A DNA stretch of 64,000 nucleotides from contig NZ_QEXM01000040.1 of assembly GCF_004127445.1 (NCBI RefSeq), forward strand, positions 124,001 through 188,000, read 5' to 3'. The translations under genes were made by a program, and so were the position numbers. Under the pieces are notes generated by a model. That model was not told the DNA's origin. It worked only from the letters and a program-made list of their open reading frames with translations, and made no database searches. Source of the stretch: Streptomyces alfalfae (GTDB lineage: Bacteria; Actinomycetota; Actinomycetes; Streptomycetales; Streptomycetaceae). This document shows, in pieces, positions 50,559 through 58,255 of this stretch (position 1 is its first letter; each line of letters begins with the position of its first letter).

Positions 50559-51368
50559 ATGACGGAGACCGGTACGGAGACCGGTACGGGGACTGGTTCG
50601 GGGACGGGGACCGGCGCCGGGCCCGGCACCGACTGGCGCGCCTGGCAGGACAGCTGGGACCGGCAGCAGCAGTGGTACCTGCCCGACCGCGAGGAGCGGT
50701 TCACGATCATGCTCGACATGGTCGAGGCCGTGGTCGGGACCGCACCGCGCGTCCTGGATCTCGCGTGCGGTACGGGAAGTATTACGGACCGGCTGCTCAA
50801 GAGGTTCCCCGAAGCCACCAGCGTCGGCGTCGACCTCGACCCCGCGCTGCTGACCATCGCCGAGGGCACGTTCGCCGGGGACGAGAGGGTCACCTTCGTC
50901 ACCGCGGACCTCAAGGACCCCGACTGGGCCGCCGCGCTCCCGCACGACAGCTACGACGCCGTGCTCACCGCGACCGCCCTGCACTGGCTCTACAGCGAAC
51001 CGCTCGCGGCGCTGTACGGGCAGGTCGCCGGGCTCGTACGGGACGGCGGCGTCTTCATGAACGCCGACCACATGCCCGACCCGGCCACCCCGCGGCTGAA
51101 CGCCGCCGAGAGCGCGTACCGCCACCGGCGGATGGACCGCGCCAAGGCCGAGGGCGTCCTGGACTGGAAGGAGTGGTGGCAGCTCGCCGCCCAGGACCCG
51201 GTCCTCGCCGGGCCCACCGCCAAGCGGTTCGAGATCTACGGGGAGCACGCGGACGGGGACATGCCTTCGGTCGAGTGGCACGCGCGGACGCTGCGCGAGG
51301 CCGGGTTCGCCGAGGCCCGTCCTGTGTGGGCCTCGCCCTCCGACGCGGTGGTCCTGGGTCTGAAGTAG
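50559..51368 (+). CDS. Class I SAM-dependent methyltransferase
   Basis: A 269-residue methyltransferase. The Rossmann SAM motif I is VLDLACGTGSITDRLLKRFP (about 64-83), followed by the acidic residue in VGVDLDPALL and motif IV in YDAVLTATALHWLYSEP. The first 24 residues are a Thr/Gly/Glu repeat (TETGTETGTGTGSGTGTG), likely disordered and encoded by short imperfect DNA repeats. The substrate is unknown. ATG 50559 follows GGAGGGG. Strong terminator after the stop. Confidence 0.87.
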   Translation: MTETGTETGTGTGSGTGTGAGPGTDWRAWQDSWDRQQQWYLPDREERFTIMLDMVEAVVGTAPRVLDLACGTGSITDRLLKRFPEATSVGVDLDPALLTIAEGTFAGDERVTFVTADLKDPDWAAALPHDSYDAVLTATALHWLYSEPLAALYGQVAGLVRDGGVFMNADHMPDPATPRLNAAESAYRHRRMDRAKAEGVLDWKEWWQLAAQDPVLAGPTAKRFEIYGEHADGDMPSVEWHARTLREAGFAEARPVWASPSDAVVLGLK

Positions 51369-51381
51369 CCGTCCACGGCGA

Positions 51382-51417
51382 GGGGCGGTACGGATCACCG
51401 ATCCGTACCGCCCCTTT
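51382..51417. terminator. Terminator after the methyltransferase gene
   Basis: Perfect 15-bp inverted repeat GGGGCGGTACGGATC (51382-51396) and complement (51400-51414), loop ACC, then TTT. It lies between convergent genes and can serve both strands. Confidence 0.85.
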
Positions 51418-51512
51418 CGCGCGTTCTCACGTGCGGGTCCGCCGCCGTGGTCGCTCGCGCGGTTCCCCGCGTCCCCTGCGGGGAGCGGTTGCAACACCTG
51501 CGACAGGAACGG

Positions 51513-52274
51513 CTACAGCACCTTCGACAGGAACGACTGCGTGCGCTCCTGCCGCGGGTTCGTCAGGACGTCCCGGGGGTGGCCCGATTCGACCACCACG
51601 CCCTCGTCCATGAAGACGAGGCTGTCGCCGACCTCGCGCGCGAAGCCCATCTCGTGCGTGACGACGACCATCGTCATGCCGGATTCCGCGAGGTCGCGCA
51701 TCACGTCGAGGACGTCGCCGACCAGCTCGGGGTCGAGCGCCGACGTCGGCTCGTCGAACAGCATCAGCTTCGGGTCCATCGCGAGCGCGCGGGCGATCGC
51801 CACGCGCTGCTGCTGGCCGCCGGAGAGCTGCGAGGGGTAGTTGCCCGCCTTGTCGGCGAGGCCCACGCGGTCGAGGAGCTGCCCGGCGCGCTCCCGGGCC
51901 TCGGCCTTGGCGACGCCCTTGACCTGGACCGGCGCCTCCATGACGTTCTCCAGCGCCGTCATGTGCGGAAAGAGGTTGAAGCGCTGGAAGACCATGCCGA
52001 TGTCGCGGCGCTTGAGGGCGACTTCGCTGTCCTTGAGCTCGTACAGCTTGTCCCCCTTCTGCCGGTAGCCGACCAGGTCGCCGTCGACGTAGAGACGGCC
52101 GGCGTTGATCTTCTCCAGGTGGTTGATGCAGCGCAGGAACGTCGACTTGCCGGAGCCCGAGGGGCCGATGAGGCAGAAGACCTCACCGGTCTCGACCTCC
52201 AGGTCGATGCCCTTGAGCACCTCTACGTTGCCGAACGACTTGTGGACGTTCTCGGCCGTCACCATGGCGGTCAT
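51513..52274 (-). CDS. Polar amino acid ABC transporter ATPase (GlnQ type)
   Basis: A 253-residue ATPase. Walker A GPSGSGKSTFLRC, Q-loop MVFQRFNLFPHMTALENV, signature LSGGQQQRVAIARALAMDP, Walker B LMLFDEPTSALDPELV and switch His in VVTHEMGFAREVGD. ATG 52274 lies within the upstream permease stop (ATGA), so permease and ATPase are coupled. Together with the two upstream genes it makes a complete importer for polar amino acids; which one cannot be read from the sequence. Confidence 0.93.
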   Translation of the reverse strand: MTAMVTAENVHKSFGNVEVLKGIDLEVETGEVFCLIGPSGSGKSTFLRCINHLEKINAGRLYVDGDLVGYRQKGDKLYELKDSEVALKRRDIGMVFQRFNLFPHMTALENVMEAPVQVKGVAKAEARERAGQLLDRVGLADKAGNYPSQLSGGQQQRVAIARALAMDPKLMLFDEPTSALDPELVGDVLDVMRDLAESGMTMVVVTHEMGFAREVGDSLVFMDEGVVVESGHPRDVLTNPRQERTQSFLSKVL

Positions 52275-53218
52275 TGGGGCACACCTCCCGTGCCGCGGTT
52301 GCTCAGCGACAGCATGTTGGCCTTGATCTTCTGGAAGGGAGTGGCCGGCAGTGAGCGCGACGAACCGCGCGCGTAGTACCGCTCCAGGTAGAACTGCCCG
52401 ACGCTGAGGACCGACGTCATGATCAGGTACCAGCAGGCGGCGAGCAGCAGCGCCTCCACGGTCGCGCCCGACGAGGTGCCGATGTCCTGCGCGTACTTGA
52501 GGAGCTCGTAGTACTGGACGGCGGCGACCAGCGACGTCGTCTTCAGCATGTTGATGAACTCGTTGCCCGTCGGCGGCACGACCACGCGCATCGCCTGCGG
52601 CAGGACCACGCGGCGCAGCGTCTTGTTGTGGCTCATGCCGAGCGCGTGCGCCGCCTCGGTCTGGCCCTCGTCGACCGAGAGCAGACCGGCACGGCAGATC
52701 TCCGCCATGTACGCGGCCTCGTTGAGGCCGAGGCCGAGCAGTGCCGTCAGGAACGGCGTCATGAAGTCCGACCACTCGTCCTTGTAGACGGGGCCGAGGT
52801 TCACGTAGTCGAAGACGAAGCCGAGGTTGAACCAGACGAAGAGCTGGACCAGCACCGGCGTTCCGCGGAAGAACCAGATGTAGAACCAGGCGATCGACGA
52901 GGTCACCGGGTTCTTCGACAGGCGCATCACGGCGAGGACGACGCCGCCGACGACGCCGATGAGCATCGAGAGGAACGTCAGGATCAGGGTCTCGCGGACG
53001 CCCCGGAGAATGCGGTCGTCGAAGAAGTTGTCGGGGATCGCGCCCCAGTTGATGTCGCCCTGCGAGAAGGCGTAGACGATCGTGGCGAGGACGCCGATCG
53101 CGAGGACCGCGGCGACGTAGCGGCCGAAGTGGCGGACCGGGATGGCCTTGATGGCCTCCGCCGGTCGCACCTTCGGGACGTCGTCCCCGGGGCCCTTCTT
53201 GGAGATGTCGGTGGTCAC
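52271..53218 (-). CDS. Polar amino acid ABC transporter permease
   Basis: A 315-residue HisM/GlnP-type permease starting at GTG 53218. After a cytoplasmic N-terminal tail (TTDISKKGPGDDVPKVRPAE) come five to six helices, with the family permease box GLGLNEAAYMAEICRAGLLS, VDEGQTEAAHALGMSHNKTL and RRVVLPQAMRVVVPPTGNE. Only one permease gene is present, so it probably works as a homodimer. The stop overlaps the ATPase start. Confidence 0.92.
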   Translation of the reverse strand: MTTDISKKGPGDDVPKVRPAEAIKAIPVRHFGRYVAAVLAIGVLATIVYAFSQGDINWGAIPDNFFDDRILRGVRETLILTFLSMLIGVVGGVVLAVMRLSKNPVTSSIAWFYIWFFRGTPVLVQLFVWFNLGFVFDYVNLGPVYKDEWSDFMTPFLTALLGLGLNEAAYMAEICRAGLLSVDEGQTEAAHALGMSHNKTLRRVVLPQAMRVVVPPTGNEFINMLKTTSLVAAVQYYELLKYAQDIGTSSGATVEALLLAACWYLIMTSVLSVGQFYLERYYARGSSRSLPATPFQKIKANMLSLSNRGTGGVPQ

Positions 53219-53368
53219 GTCAGTGGCCTTTCAGCGACTGGTTGCGGCGACTGGTTGCAGCGGTCATACAGCGATCACGTACAGCGGTCAGGGGGGGGCG
53301 ACCCGCTGAGGTGATCGGTTGCGGTGATCCGTTGCGGTGACCAGTCGCGGCGACTGGGAGGGACTCGG
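53219..53368. repeat. Repeat-rich gap between binding-protein and permease genes
   Basis: 150 bases containing GCGACTGGTTGC twice (53234-53257), AGCGGTCA/AGCGATCA/AGCGGTCA short repeats (53258-53290) and GTTGCGGTGA repeats (53318-53342). They can pair into several weak hairpins on the mRNA. In similar operons such a gap stabilises the binding-protein message relative to the permease; that role is inferred. Confidence 0.55.
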
Positions 53369-54325
53369 TCACTTGCCGCCGTTGACGGCGGCCTTCTCGA
53401 CCGCGCCGTCCTTGACACCCCACTTCGCGATGATCTTGCCGTACTCGCCGTTCTTGATGATCGCGTCGAGCGCGGCCTTGAGCGCGTCGCGCAGCTCCGG
53501 GTTCTCCTTCGACACGGCGATGCCGTACGGGGCCGCCTCGACCTGCTCGCCGACCAGCTCGAAGTCCTTGCCGCCGCCCGAGGTCTTCACCGCGTACGCG
53601 GCGACGGGGAAGTCCGACGAACCGGCGTCGGCGCCGCCGGAGCGCAGCCGGGCCTGGGCCTGCTGGTCGTTGTCGAACTGCTCGATCGAGATCTTCTTGC
53701 CGCCCTCGCACTTCTTCGACTCGGCCTTGGCCAGGTCGTGCGAGACGGTGCCGCGCTGGACCACGATCTTCTTGCCGCAGAGGTCCGCCCAGGTCTTGAT
53801 CCCCTGGTCGTCGCCCTTCTTGGTGTAGATCGAGACGCCGGCGGTGAAGTAGTCGACGAAGTCGACGCCGCTGCCCACCTTCTTGCCGGTCTCCTCGTCG
53901 ATGCCCTCCTGGCGGTTCTTGGTGTCCGTCATGGCCGACATCGCGATCTGGTAGCGCTTGGAGCGCAGACCGCCGAGGAGGGTGTCGAACGTGCCGTTCT
54001 CGAACTCGAACTCCACGCCGAGCTGCTTGCCGAGCGCCTCGCCCAGGTCCGGGTCGATGCCGACGGTCTTGCCGGACTTGTCCTTGAACTCGACCGGCGG
54101 GTAGGCGATGTCGGACCCGACCTTGATGACGCCCTTGTCGCGTATGTCCTTGGGGAGCTTGTCGGCGAGCGGAGCGTTGCTGACCGAGTCGCTGCTCTTG
54201 TCCTTGGTCTGGTCGCCGCAGCCGGACAGCAGCAGCGTGCCGGCGACCGCGATCGCGCCGACCGTCGCGATCCGGGACTTCGCGGACTTCGCTGCGGTCT
54301 TACGACAAAGGGAGCTTGCGGTCAT
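53369..54325 (-). CDS. Polar amino acid ABC transporter substrate-binding lipoprotein
   Basis: A 318-residue SBP_bac_3 protein from ATG 54325. Signal peptide with lipobox LLSGC (Cys36), then a Lys/Ser/Asp linker. Family segments: VIKVGSDIAYPPVEFKDKSG, VGIDPDLGEALGKQLGVEFE and KRYQIAMSAMTDTKNRQEG, plus late VEAAPYGIAVSKENPELRDA. An insertion GIDEETGKKVGSGVDFVDYF lies before the second lobe. First gene of the operon binding protein-permease-ATPase. Confidence 0.93.
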   Translation of the reverse strand: MTASSLCRKTAAKSAKSRIATVGAIAVAGTLLLSGCGDQTKDKSSDSVSNAPLADKLPKDIRDKGVIKVGSDIAYPPVEFKDKSGKTVGIDPDLGEALGKQLGVEFEFENGTFDTLLGGLRSKRYQIAMSAMTDTKNRQEGIDEETGKKVGSGVDFVDYFTAGVSIYTKKGDDQGIKTWADLCGKKIVVQRGTVSHDLAKAESKKCEGGKKISIEQFDNDQQAQARLRSGGADAGSSDFPVAAYAVKTSGGGKDFELVGEQVEAAPYGIAVSKENPELRDALKAALDAIIKNGEYGKIIAKWGVKDGAVEKAAVNGGK

Positions 54326-54868
54326 GGTGGGTCCTCCGGCGGATGAGGGAGTTGCGGCGGATGAGGGGGTTGCCGATGAGTCGGGCACACACCTTCGGGT
54401 GTCGCGACCTCGTGTGATGACGGCATCTTGCCATTCGGACCGTCCGATTCTGGGTGCTCGCGATGTCAAAATCGGATAACGGGAAGAGTCCGAATCCCAA
54501 CAGGCCGGTGCAGCGGGGATGAAAAGACCGCGGAGCGAATGAGCGCCAACCGGCCGATAAGCGGTGAATCTCGCCATGTGGACTTCGTGCGGGCGTGATT
54601 CCGGTCAATTGGGACGCTTAATATGGCGGCTTCCGGCCTCCGAGCCCCTCTTCGCCGGGCTGCAACCAATGTCACTCGCCCCTGCCCGCCGCTGTCAGGT
54701 AGAAAGAGTGGTTACACCCCTCATCCGGGGCTCAGGGCGCGTGTGCGGCGCGCCCGCGTGTCCGTACCTCCCCCCGCCGACAGGCAGGGAACGGACGCGG
54801 TGCCCGCCCGCTTCTCAACCAGGAGCGGACACCCTCAACGAATGATTAAGACTTAAGGGGTCAGACAA
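54326..54868. other. Divergent control region: amino acid ABC operon and malic enzyme
   Basis: 543 bases without a convincing gene. It contains an 18-bp tandem repeat (54339-54374) in the ABC operon leader, the motif CGGATAACGG (54473-54482), a stretch less GC-rich than its surroundings at 54460-54720, a -10-like TAGAAA at 54700-54705 and the malic-enzyme ribosome-binding site AAGGGG at 54855-54860. Confidence 0.55.
54339..54374. repeat. 18-bp tandem repeat in the ABC operon leader
   Basis: GCGGATGAGGGAGTTGCG (54339-54356) is followed directly by GCGGATGAGGGGGTTGCC (54357-54374), 16 of 18 bases identical, starting 14 bp upstream of the substrate-binding-protein start codon. It may affect translation of the lipoprotein. 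Confidence 0.75.
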
Positions 54869-56092
54869 GTGGCAGCGGAGATCGTCAATCCTCGCAGCGA
54901 CAGCAGTACGGATCACGAGGGCCCCGCGGGTGCTGCGGAACCCTTCGATCCGGCGTTTGCGCTGCACCGTGGCGGCAAGATGGCCGTGCAGGCCACCGTG
55001 CCGGTCCGCGACAAGGACGACCTGTCCCTCGCGTACACGCCCGGCGTCGCCAAGGTGTGCAGCGCCATCGCCGAGCAGCCGGAGCTCGTCAACGACTACA
55101 CGTGGAAGTCGAACGTGGTCGCCGTCGTGACCGACGGGACCGCCGTGCTCGGCCTCGGGGACATCGGGGCCGAGGCCTCCCTCCCCGTCATGGAGGGCAA
55201 GGCCATCCTCTTCAAGCAGTTCGGCGGCGTGGACGCGGTGCCGATCGCGCTCGCGACCACCGACGCCGACGAGATCGTCGAGACCGTGGTGCGGCTCGCC
55301 CCGTCCTTCGGCGGCGTGAACCTGGAGGACATCTCGGCGCCCCGGTGCTTCGAGATCGAGCGCAAGCTCCAGGAGCGGCTCGACATCCCGGTCTTCCACG
55401 ACGACCAGCACGGCACGGCCGTGGTGACGCTGGCCGCGCTGCGCAACGCGGCGAAGCTGACCGGGCGCACGCTCGGCGACCTGCGCGCCGTGATCTCCGG
55501 GGCCGGCGCCGCCGGTGTCGCCATCGCCAAGTTCCTCCTGGAGGCGGGGCTCGGCGACGTGGCGGTCGCGGACCGCAAGGGCGTCGTGAGCCGGGACCGA
55601 GAGGACCTCACCCCGGTCAAGCGGGAGCTGGCCGAGCTCACGAACAAGGCCGGGCTGAGCGGCTCCCTGGAGTCCGCGCTCGCCGGGGCCGACGTGTTCA
55701 TCGGCGTCTCGGGCGGCACCGTCCCCGAGGCGGCCGTCGCGTCCATGGCCCCCGACGCCTTCGTCTTCGCCATGGCCAACCCGAACCCGGAGGTCCACCC
55801 CGACGTCGCGCACAAGTACGCGGCCGTGGTGGCGACCGGCCGGTCGGACTACCCCAACCAGATCAACAACGTGCTCGCCTTCCCCGGCATCTTCGCCGGC
55901 GCCCTCCAGGTCCGCGCCTCGCGGATCACCGAGGGCATGAAGATCGCCGCCGCCGACGCCCTCGCGGCCGTCGTGGGGGACGAGCTCGCCGCGGAGTACG
56001 TGATCCCGTCGCCGTTCGACGAGCGGGTCGCCCCGGCCGTGACGGCCGCCGTCGCCGCCGCCGCCCGCGCGGAGGGCGTCGCCCGCCGCTGA
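54869..56092 (+). CDS. NADP-type malic enzyme (short bacterial form)
   Basis: A 407-residue malic enzyme that decarboxylates malate to pyruvate and makes NAD(P)H. N-terminal domain with SLAYTPGVAKVCSAIAEQPE and the catalytic-metal loop FHDDQHGTAVVTLAALRNAA. Rossmann segment VISGAGAAGVAIAKFLLEAG. C-terminal segment YPNQINNVLAFPGIFAGALQ. By gene order it matches S. coelicolor SCO5261, reported as the NADP-dependent enzyme; cofactor choice is not decided by sequence here. Start GTG 54869 with AAGGGG. It connects the TCA cycle, in which Kgd downstream also acts, to pyruvate and NADPH supply. Confidence 0.92.
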   Translation: MAAEIVNPRSDSSTDHEGPAGAAEPFDPAFALHRGGKMAVQATVPVRDKDDLSLAYTPGVAKVCSAIAEQPELVNDYTWKSNVVAVVTDGTAVLGLGDIGAEASLPVMEGKAILFKQFGGVDAVPIALATTDADEIVETVVRLAPSFGGVNLEDISAPRCFEIERKLQERLDIPVFHDDQHGTAVVTLAALRNAAKLTGRTLGDLRAVISGAGAAGVAIAKFLLEAGLGDVAVADRKGVVSRDREDLTPVKRELAELTNKAGLSGSLESALAGADVFIGVSGGTVPEAAVASMAPDAFVFAMANPNPEVHPDVAHKYAAVVATGRSDYPNQINNVLAFPGIFAGALQVRASRITEGMKIAAADALAAVVGDELAAEYVIPSPFDERVAPAVTAAVAAAARAEGVARR

Positions 56093-56110
56093 GCGCCCCC
56101 GCAGCGCCGT

Positions 56111-56149
56111 CCGCGCCCCCTGCCGTGGTCCTCGCGGCGGGGGGCGCGG
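56111..56149 (+). terminator. Hairpin after malic enzyme
   Basis: CCGCGCCCCC (56111-56120) pairs with GGGGGCGCGG (56140-56149), with an inner CCG/CGG extension, in the gap after the malic-enzyme stop. Confidence 0.55.
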
Positions 56150-56238
56150 CGCGTCCGGGCGCCACGGTGATGCCGTACGAGGTGCAGCGCGGCGCGTGTC
56201 ACAGTCGTACGAGGTTCCGCCGTGGCCCGGCGGCGGCC

Positions 56239-56244
56239 TAGGGT
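56239..56244 (+). promoter_or_regulatory. -10 element for a leaderless transcript
   Basis: TAGGGT ends eight bases before the ATG at 56252, so transcription probably begins at or next to the start codon. Confidence 0.5.
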
Positions 56245-56251
56245 CGGCGGC

Positions 56252-57214
56252 ATGTTCGCTGCCTATGCCGCCCGAATCGACCGTGACCAGCCGCTCTCCG
56301 GCCTGGAGTTGGGGGAGCGCCCGGCCCCCGAGCCCCGCCCCGGCTGGTCGACCGTGAACGTCCGAGCCGCCTCCCTCAACCACCACGACCTCTGGTCGCT
56401 GCGCGGGGTCGGACTCGGCGAGGAGAAGCTGCCGATGATCCTCGGCTGCGACGCCGCCGGGATCGACGAGGACGGCAACGAGGTCGTCCTGCACTCCGTC
56501 GTCGGCCAGTCCGGGCACGGGGTCGGCCCGCGGGAGAGCCGCTCCATCCTGACGGAGAAGTACCAGGGGACGTTCGCCGAGCAGGTCGCCGTCCCCACCT
56601 GGAACGTGCTGCCCAAGCCCAAGGAACTCTCCTTCGCGGAGGCGGCCTGCCTGCCGACCGCGTGGCTCACCGCCTACCGGATGCTGTTCACCAACGCCGG
56701 CGTACGGCCCGGTGACTCGGTCCTCGTGCAGGGCGCGGGCGGCGGTGTCGCCACGGCCGCGATCGTGCTCGGCAAGGCGGCGGGCCTGCGGGTCTTCGCC
56801 ACGAGCCGCGACGAGGCCAAGCGGAAGCGGGCCCTTGAGCTGGGCGCGGTCGAGGCGGTCGAGTCGGGCGCGCGGCTGCCCGAGCGGGTGGACGCGGTGA
56901 TCGAGACGGTCGGCGCGGCGACGTGGTCCCACTCGGTGAAGTCCCTGAAGCCCGGCGGCACGCTGGTCATCTCGGGGGCCACGAGCGGTGACCGGCCCTC
57001 GCACGCGGAGCTCACCCGGATCTTCTTCCTGGAACTGAGGATCGTCGGCTCGACGATGGGCGCCAAGGACGAACTGGAGGACCTCCTCGCCTTCTGCGCG
57101 GCCACGGGGGTGCGCCCTGTGATCGACGAGGTGCTGCCCCTCGACCGGGCGCGCGAGGGCTTCGAACGCCTCGCCTCCGGTGACCTCTTCGGCAAGATCG
57201 TCCTGGAGGTCTGA
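56252..57214 (+). CDS. MDR-superfamily zinc-type oxidoreductase
   Basis: A 320-residue medium-chain dehydrogenase/quinone-reductase-type protein. Start ATG 56252 is supported by the leaderless -10. N-terminal GroES-like fold (VRAASLNHHDLWSLRGVG, LGCDAAGIDEDGNEVV), dinucleotide loop VLVQGAGGGVATAAIVLGKA (GxGxxG) and TSRDEAKRKRALELGAVEAV. The catalytic zinc cysteine and structural zinc cysteines of alcohol dehydrogenases are absent, so a quinone or enone reductase activity with NADPH is more likely. Substrate unknown. Confidence 0.87.
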   Translation: MFAAYAARIDRDQPLSGLELGERPAPEPRPGWSTVNVRAASLNHHDLWSLRGVGLGEEKLPMILGCDAAGIDEDGNEVVLHSVVGQSGHGVGPRESRSILTEKYQGTFAEQVAVPTWNVLPKPKELSFAEAACLPTAWLTAYRMLFTNAGVRPGDSVLVQGAGGGVATAAIVLGKAAGLRVFATSRDEAKRKRALELGAVEAVESGARLPERVDAVIETVGAATWSHSVKSLKPGGTLVISGATSGDRPSHAELTRIFFLELRIVGSTMGAKDELEDLLAFCAATGVRPVIDEVLPLDRAREGFERLASGDLFGKIVLEV

Positions 57215-57273
57215 GAACCGCCCCTCATCACCGCCCCCCTGGGGTCCCTTCTCCTCCCGCACCGCCCCTTCGT

Positions 57274-57316
57274 GTCAACTATGGTTGACGGAGGGGTGAT
57301 GTCAACGTAGGTTGAC
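57274..57316. promoter_or_regulatory. Twin inverted-repeat operators before the HTH/Clp-N genes
   Basis: GTCAACTATGGTTGAC (57274-57289) and GTCAACGTAGGTTGAC (57301-57316), two copies of GTCAAC-N4-GTTGAC with starts 27 bp apart. The second ends four bases before the HTH-protein ATG. This arrangement fits autorepression by the small helix-turn-helix protein. Confidence 0.7.
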
Positions 57317-57320
57317 GTGT

Positions 57321-57530
57321 ATGAGCAGAGCAACGGATCTCGCCGAGCGTGCGGGCGATCGCGACCCCCGGGTAGGACTGCGGGCCGTGACCGCGCTGCG
57401 GAAGCTGGTGGAGCAGTTGGAGGCCGTGCAGGTGCGCAGTGCGCGCGGGCAGGGCTGGTCGTGGCAGGAGATCGCCGCGGAACTCGGAGTGAGCAGGCAG
57501 GCCGTCCACAAGAAGTACGGGAGGCAGTGA
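57321..57530 (+). CDS. Small helix-turn-helix DNA-binding protein
   Basis: A 69-residue protein from ATG 57321. The N-terminal helix is charged (RATDLAERAGDRDPRVGLRA). The C-terminal half is a helix-turn-helix (WSWQEIAAELGVSRQAVHKK, ending YGRQ). There is no effector domain, so the downstream Clp-N-like protein, coupled by TGATG, may act as its sensor. Twin palindromes precede the gene. Confidence 0.85.
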   Translation: MSRATDLAERAGDRDPRVGLRAVTALRKLVEQLEAVQVRSARGQGWSWQEIAAELGVSRQAVHKKYGRQ

Positions 57531-58135
57531 TGTTCGAGCGGTTCACCGAAGACGCCCGCGCCGCAGTGCTCGGCGCGGTGGAACAGGCGGAGCGGGCGGG
57601 GGCGGCGGCGGTCGACGACGGCCATATGCTCCTCGCCCTGCTGGCACAGTCGGCCGAGGGGACCGGCAGCCGTGCCGCCTTCGCGCTGACGGCGCTGGGG
57701 GCCGTGGACCGGCGGGAGTCGATCGCGGCGGCCCTCGCCGAGGCGCGGCGCAGGGGAGGTCTCTCCCAGGCCGACACCGAGGCGCTGGCCGGGCTCGGCA
57801 TCGACGTCGACGAGATCGTCTCCCGGGTCGAGGAGGCGCACGGCGCCGGAGTGCTCGCCGGTGCGGGCCGGCGGGGGAGCGGGGCCGGGGGTGCGCGGCG
57901 GGGCCGGGGCCTCCGCGCCTGGGCGAGCCACCTGCCGTTCACACGCGACGCCAAGGATGTGCTCACGAAGTCCCTTCGGATGGCCATGGCCCGCCGCGAC
58001 CGCTCCATCGGCGCCCACCACCTTCTCCTCGCCCTCACGGCCCGCCCCGGGGCGACCTCCGAGACCCTGGCGGAACACGGGGTCACCTACGGGGAACTGG
58101 AGCGGGTGCTGTTCGCCGGGGGTGGCGAGGGCTAG
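57530..58135 (+). CDS. Clp N-terminal-domain protein (no ATPase)
   Basis: A 201-residue protein that starts on the last base of the HTH gene stop (TGATG). It contains two Clp N-terminal repeats: residues 1-75 (MFERFTEDARAAVLGAVEQA, DDGHMLLALLAQSAEG) and about 130-200 (FTRDAKDVLTKSLRMAMARR, IGAHHLLLALTARPGATSE), separated by a Gly/Arg linker. The AAA+ modules of ClpC/ClpB are missing. In ClpC these domains bind adaptors and substrates. Here the protein may bind a misfolded-protein or adaptor signal and modulate the partner regulator; that is inference. Confidence 0.85.
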   Translation: MFERFTEDARAAVLGAVEQAERAGAAAVDDGHMLLALLAQSAEGTGSRAAFALTALGAVDRRESIAAALAEARRRGGLSQADTEALAGLGIDVDEIVSRVEEAHGAGVLAGAGRRGSGAGGARRGRGLRAWASHLPFTRDAKDVLTKSLRMAMARRDRSIGAHHLLLALTARPGATSETLAEHGVTYGELERVLFAGGGEG

Positions 58136-58161
58136 GCGGCGGCCGGGGCTGCGCCCCCCCG

Positions 58162-58206
58162 GGCCGGGAGCTTCGGTGGCTGACCCTCCCCGGCCGGGAG
58201 CTTCGG
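58162..58206. repeat. 15-bp direct repeat
   Basis: GGCCGGGAGCTTCGG occurs at 58162-58176 and 58192-58206, 30 bp apart, in the gap between convergent genes. No known function. Confidence 0.75.
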
Positions 58207-58255
58207 CGTCCGTCCGCCCTGCCCCCGGCTTCGCGCCTCGGTCGACCGGGCCCCG

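Noticed and set aside
54815..57262. 815-codon minus-strand frame across malic enzyme and the MDR gene
   Set aside because: It covers two certain plus-strand genes plus the gap between them and has no family match by eye.
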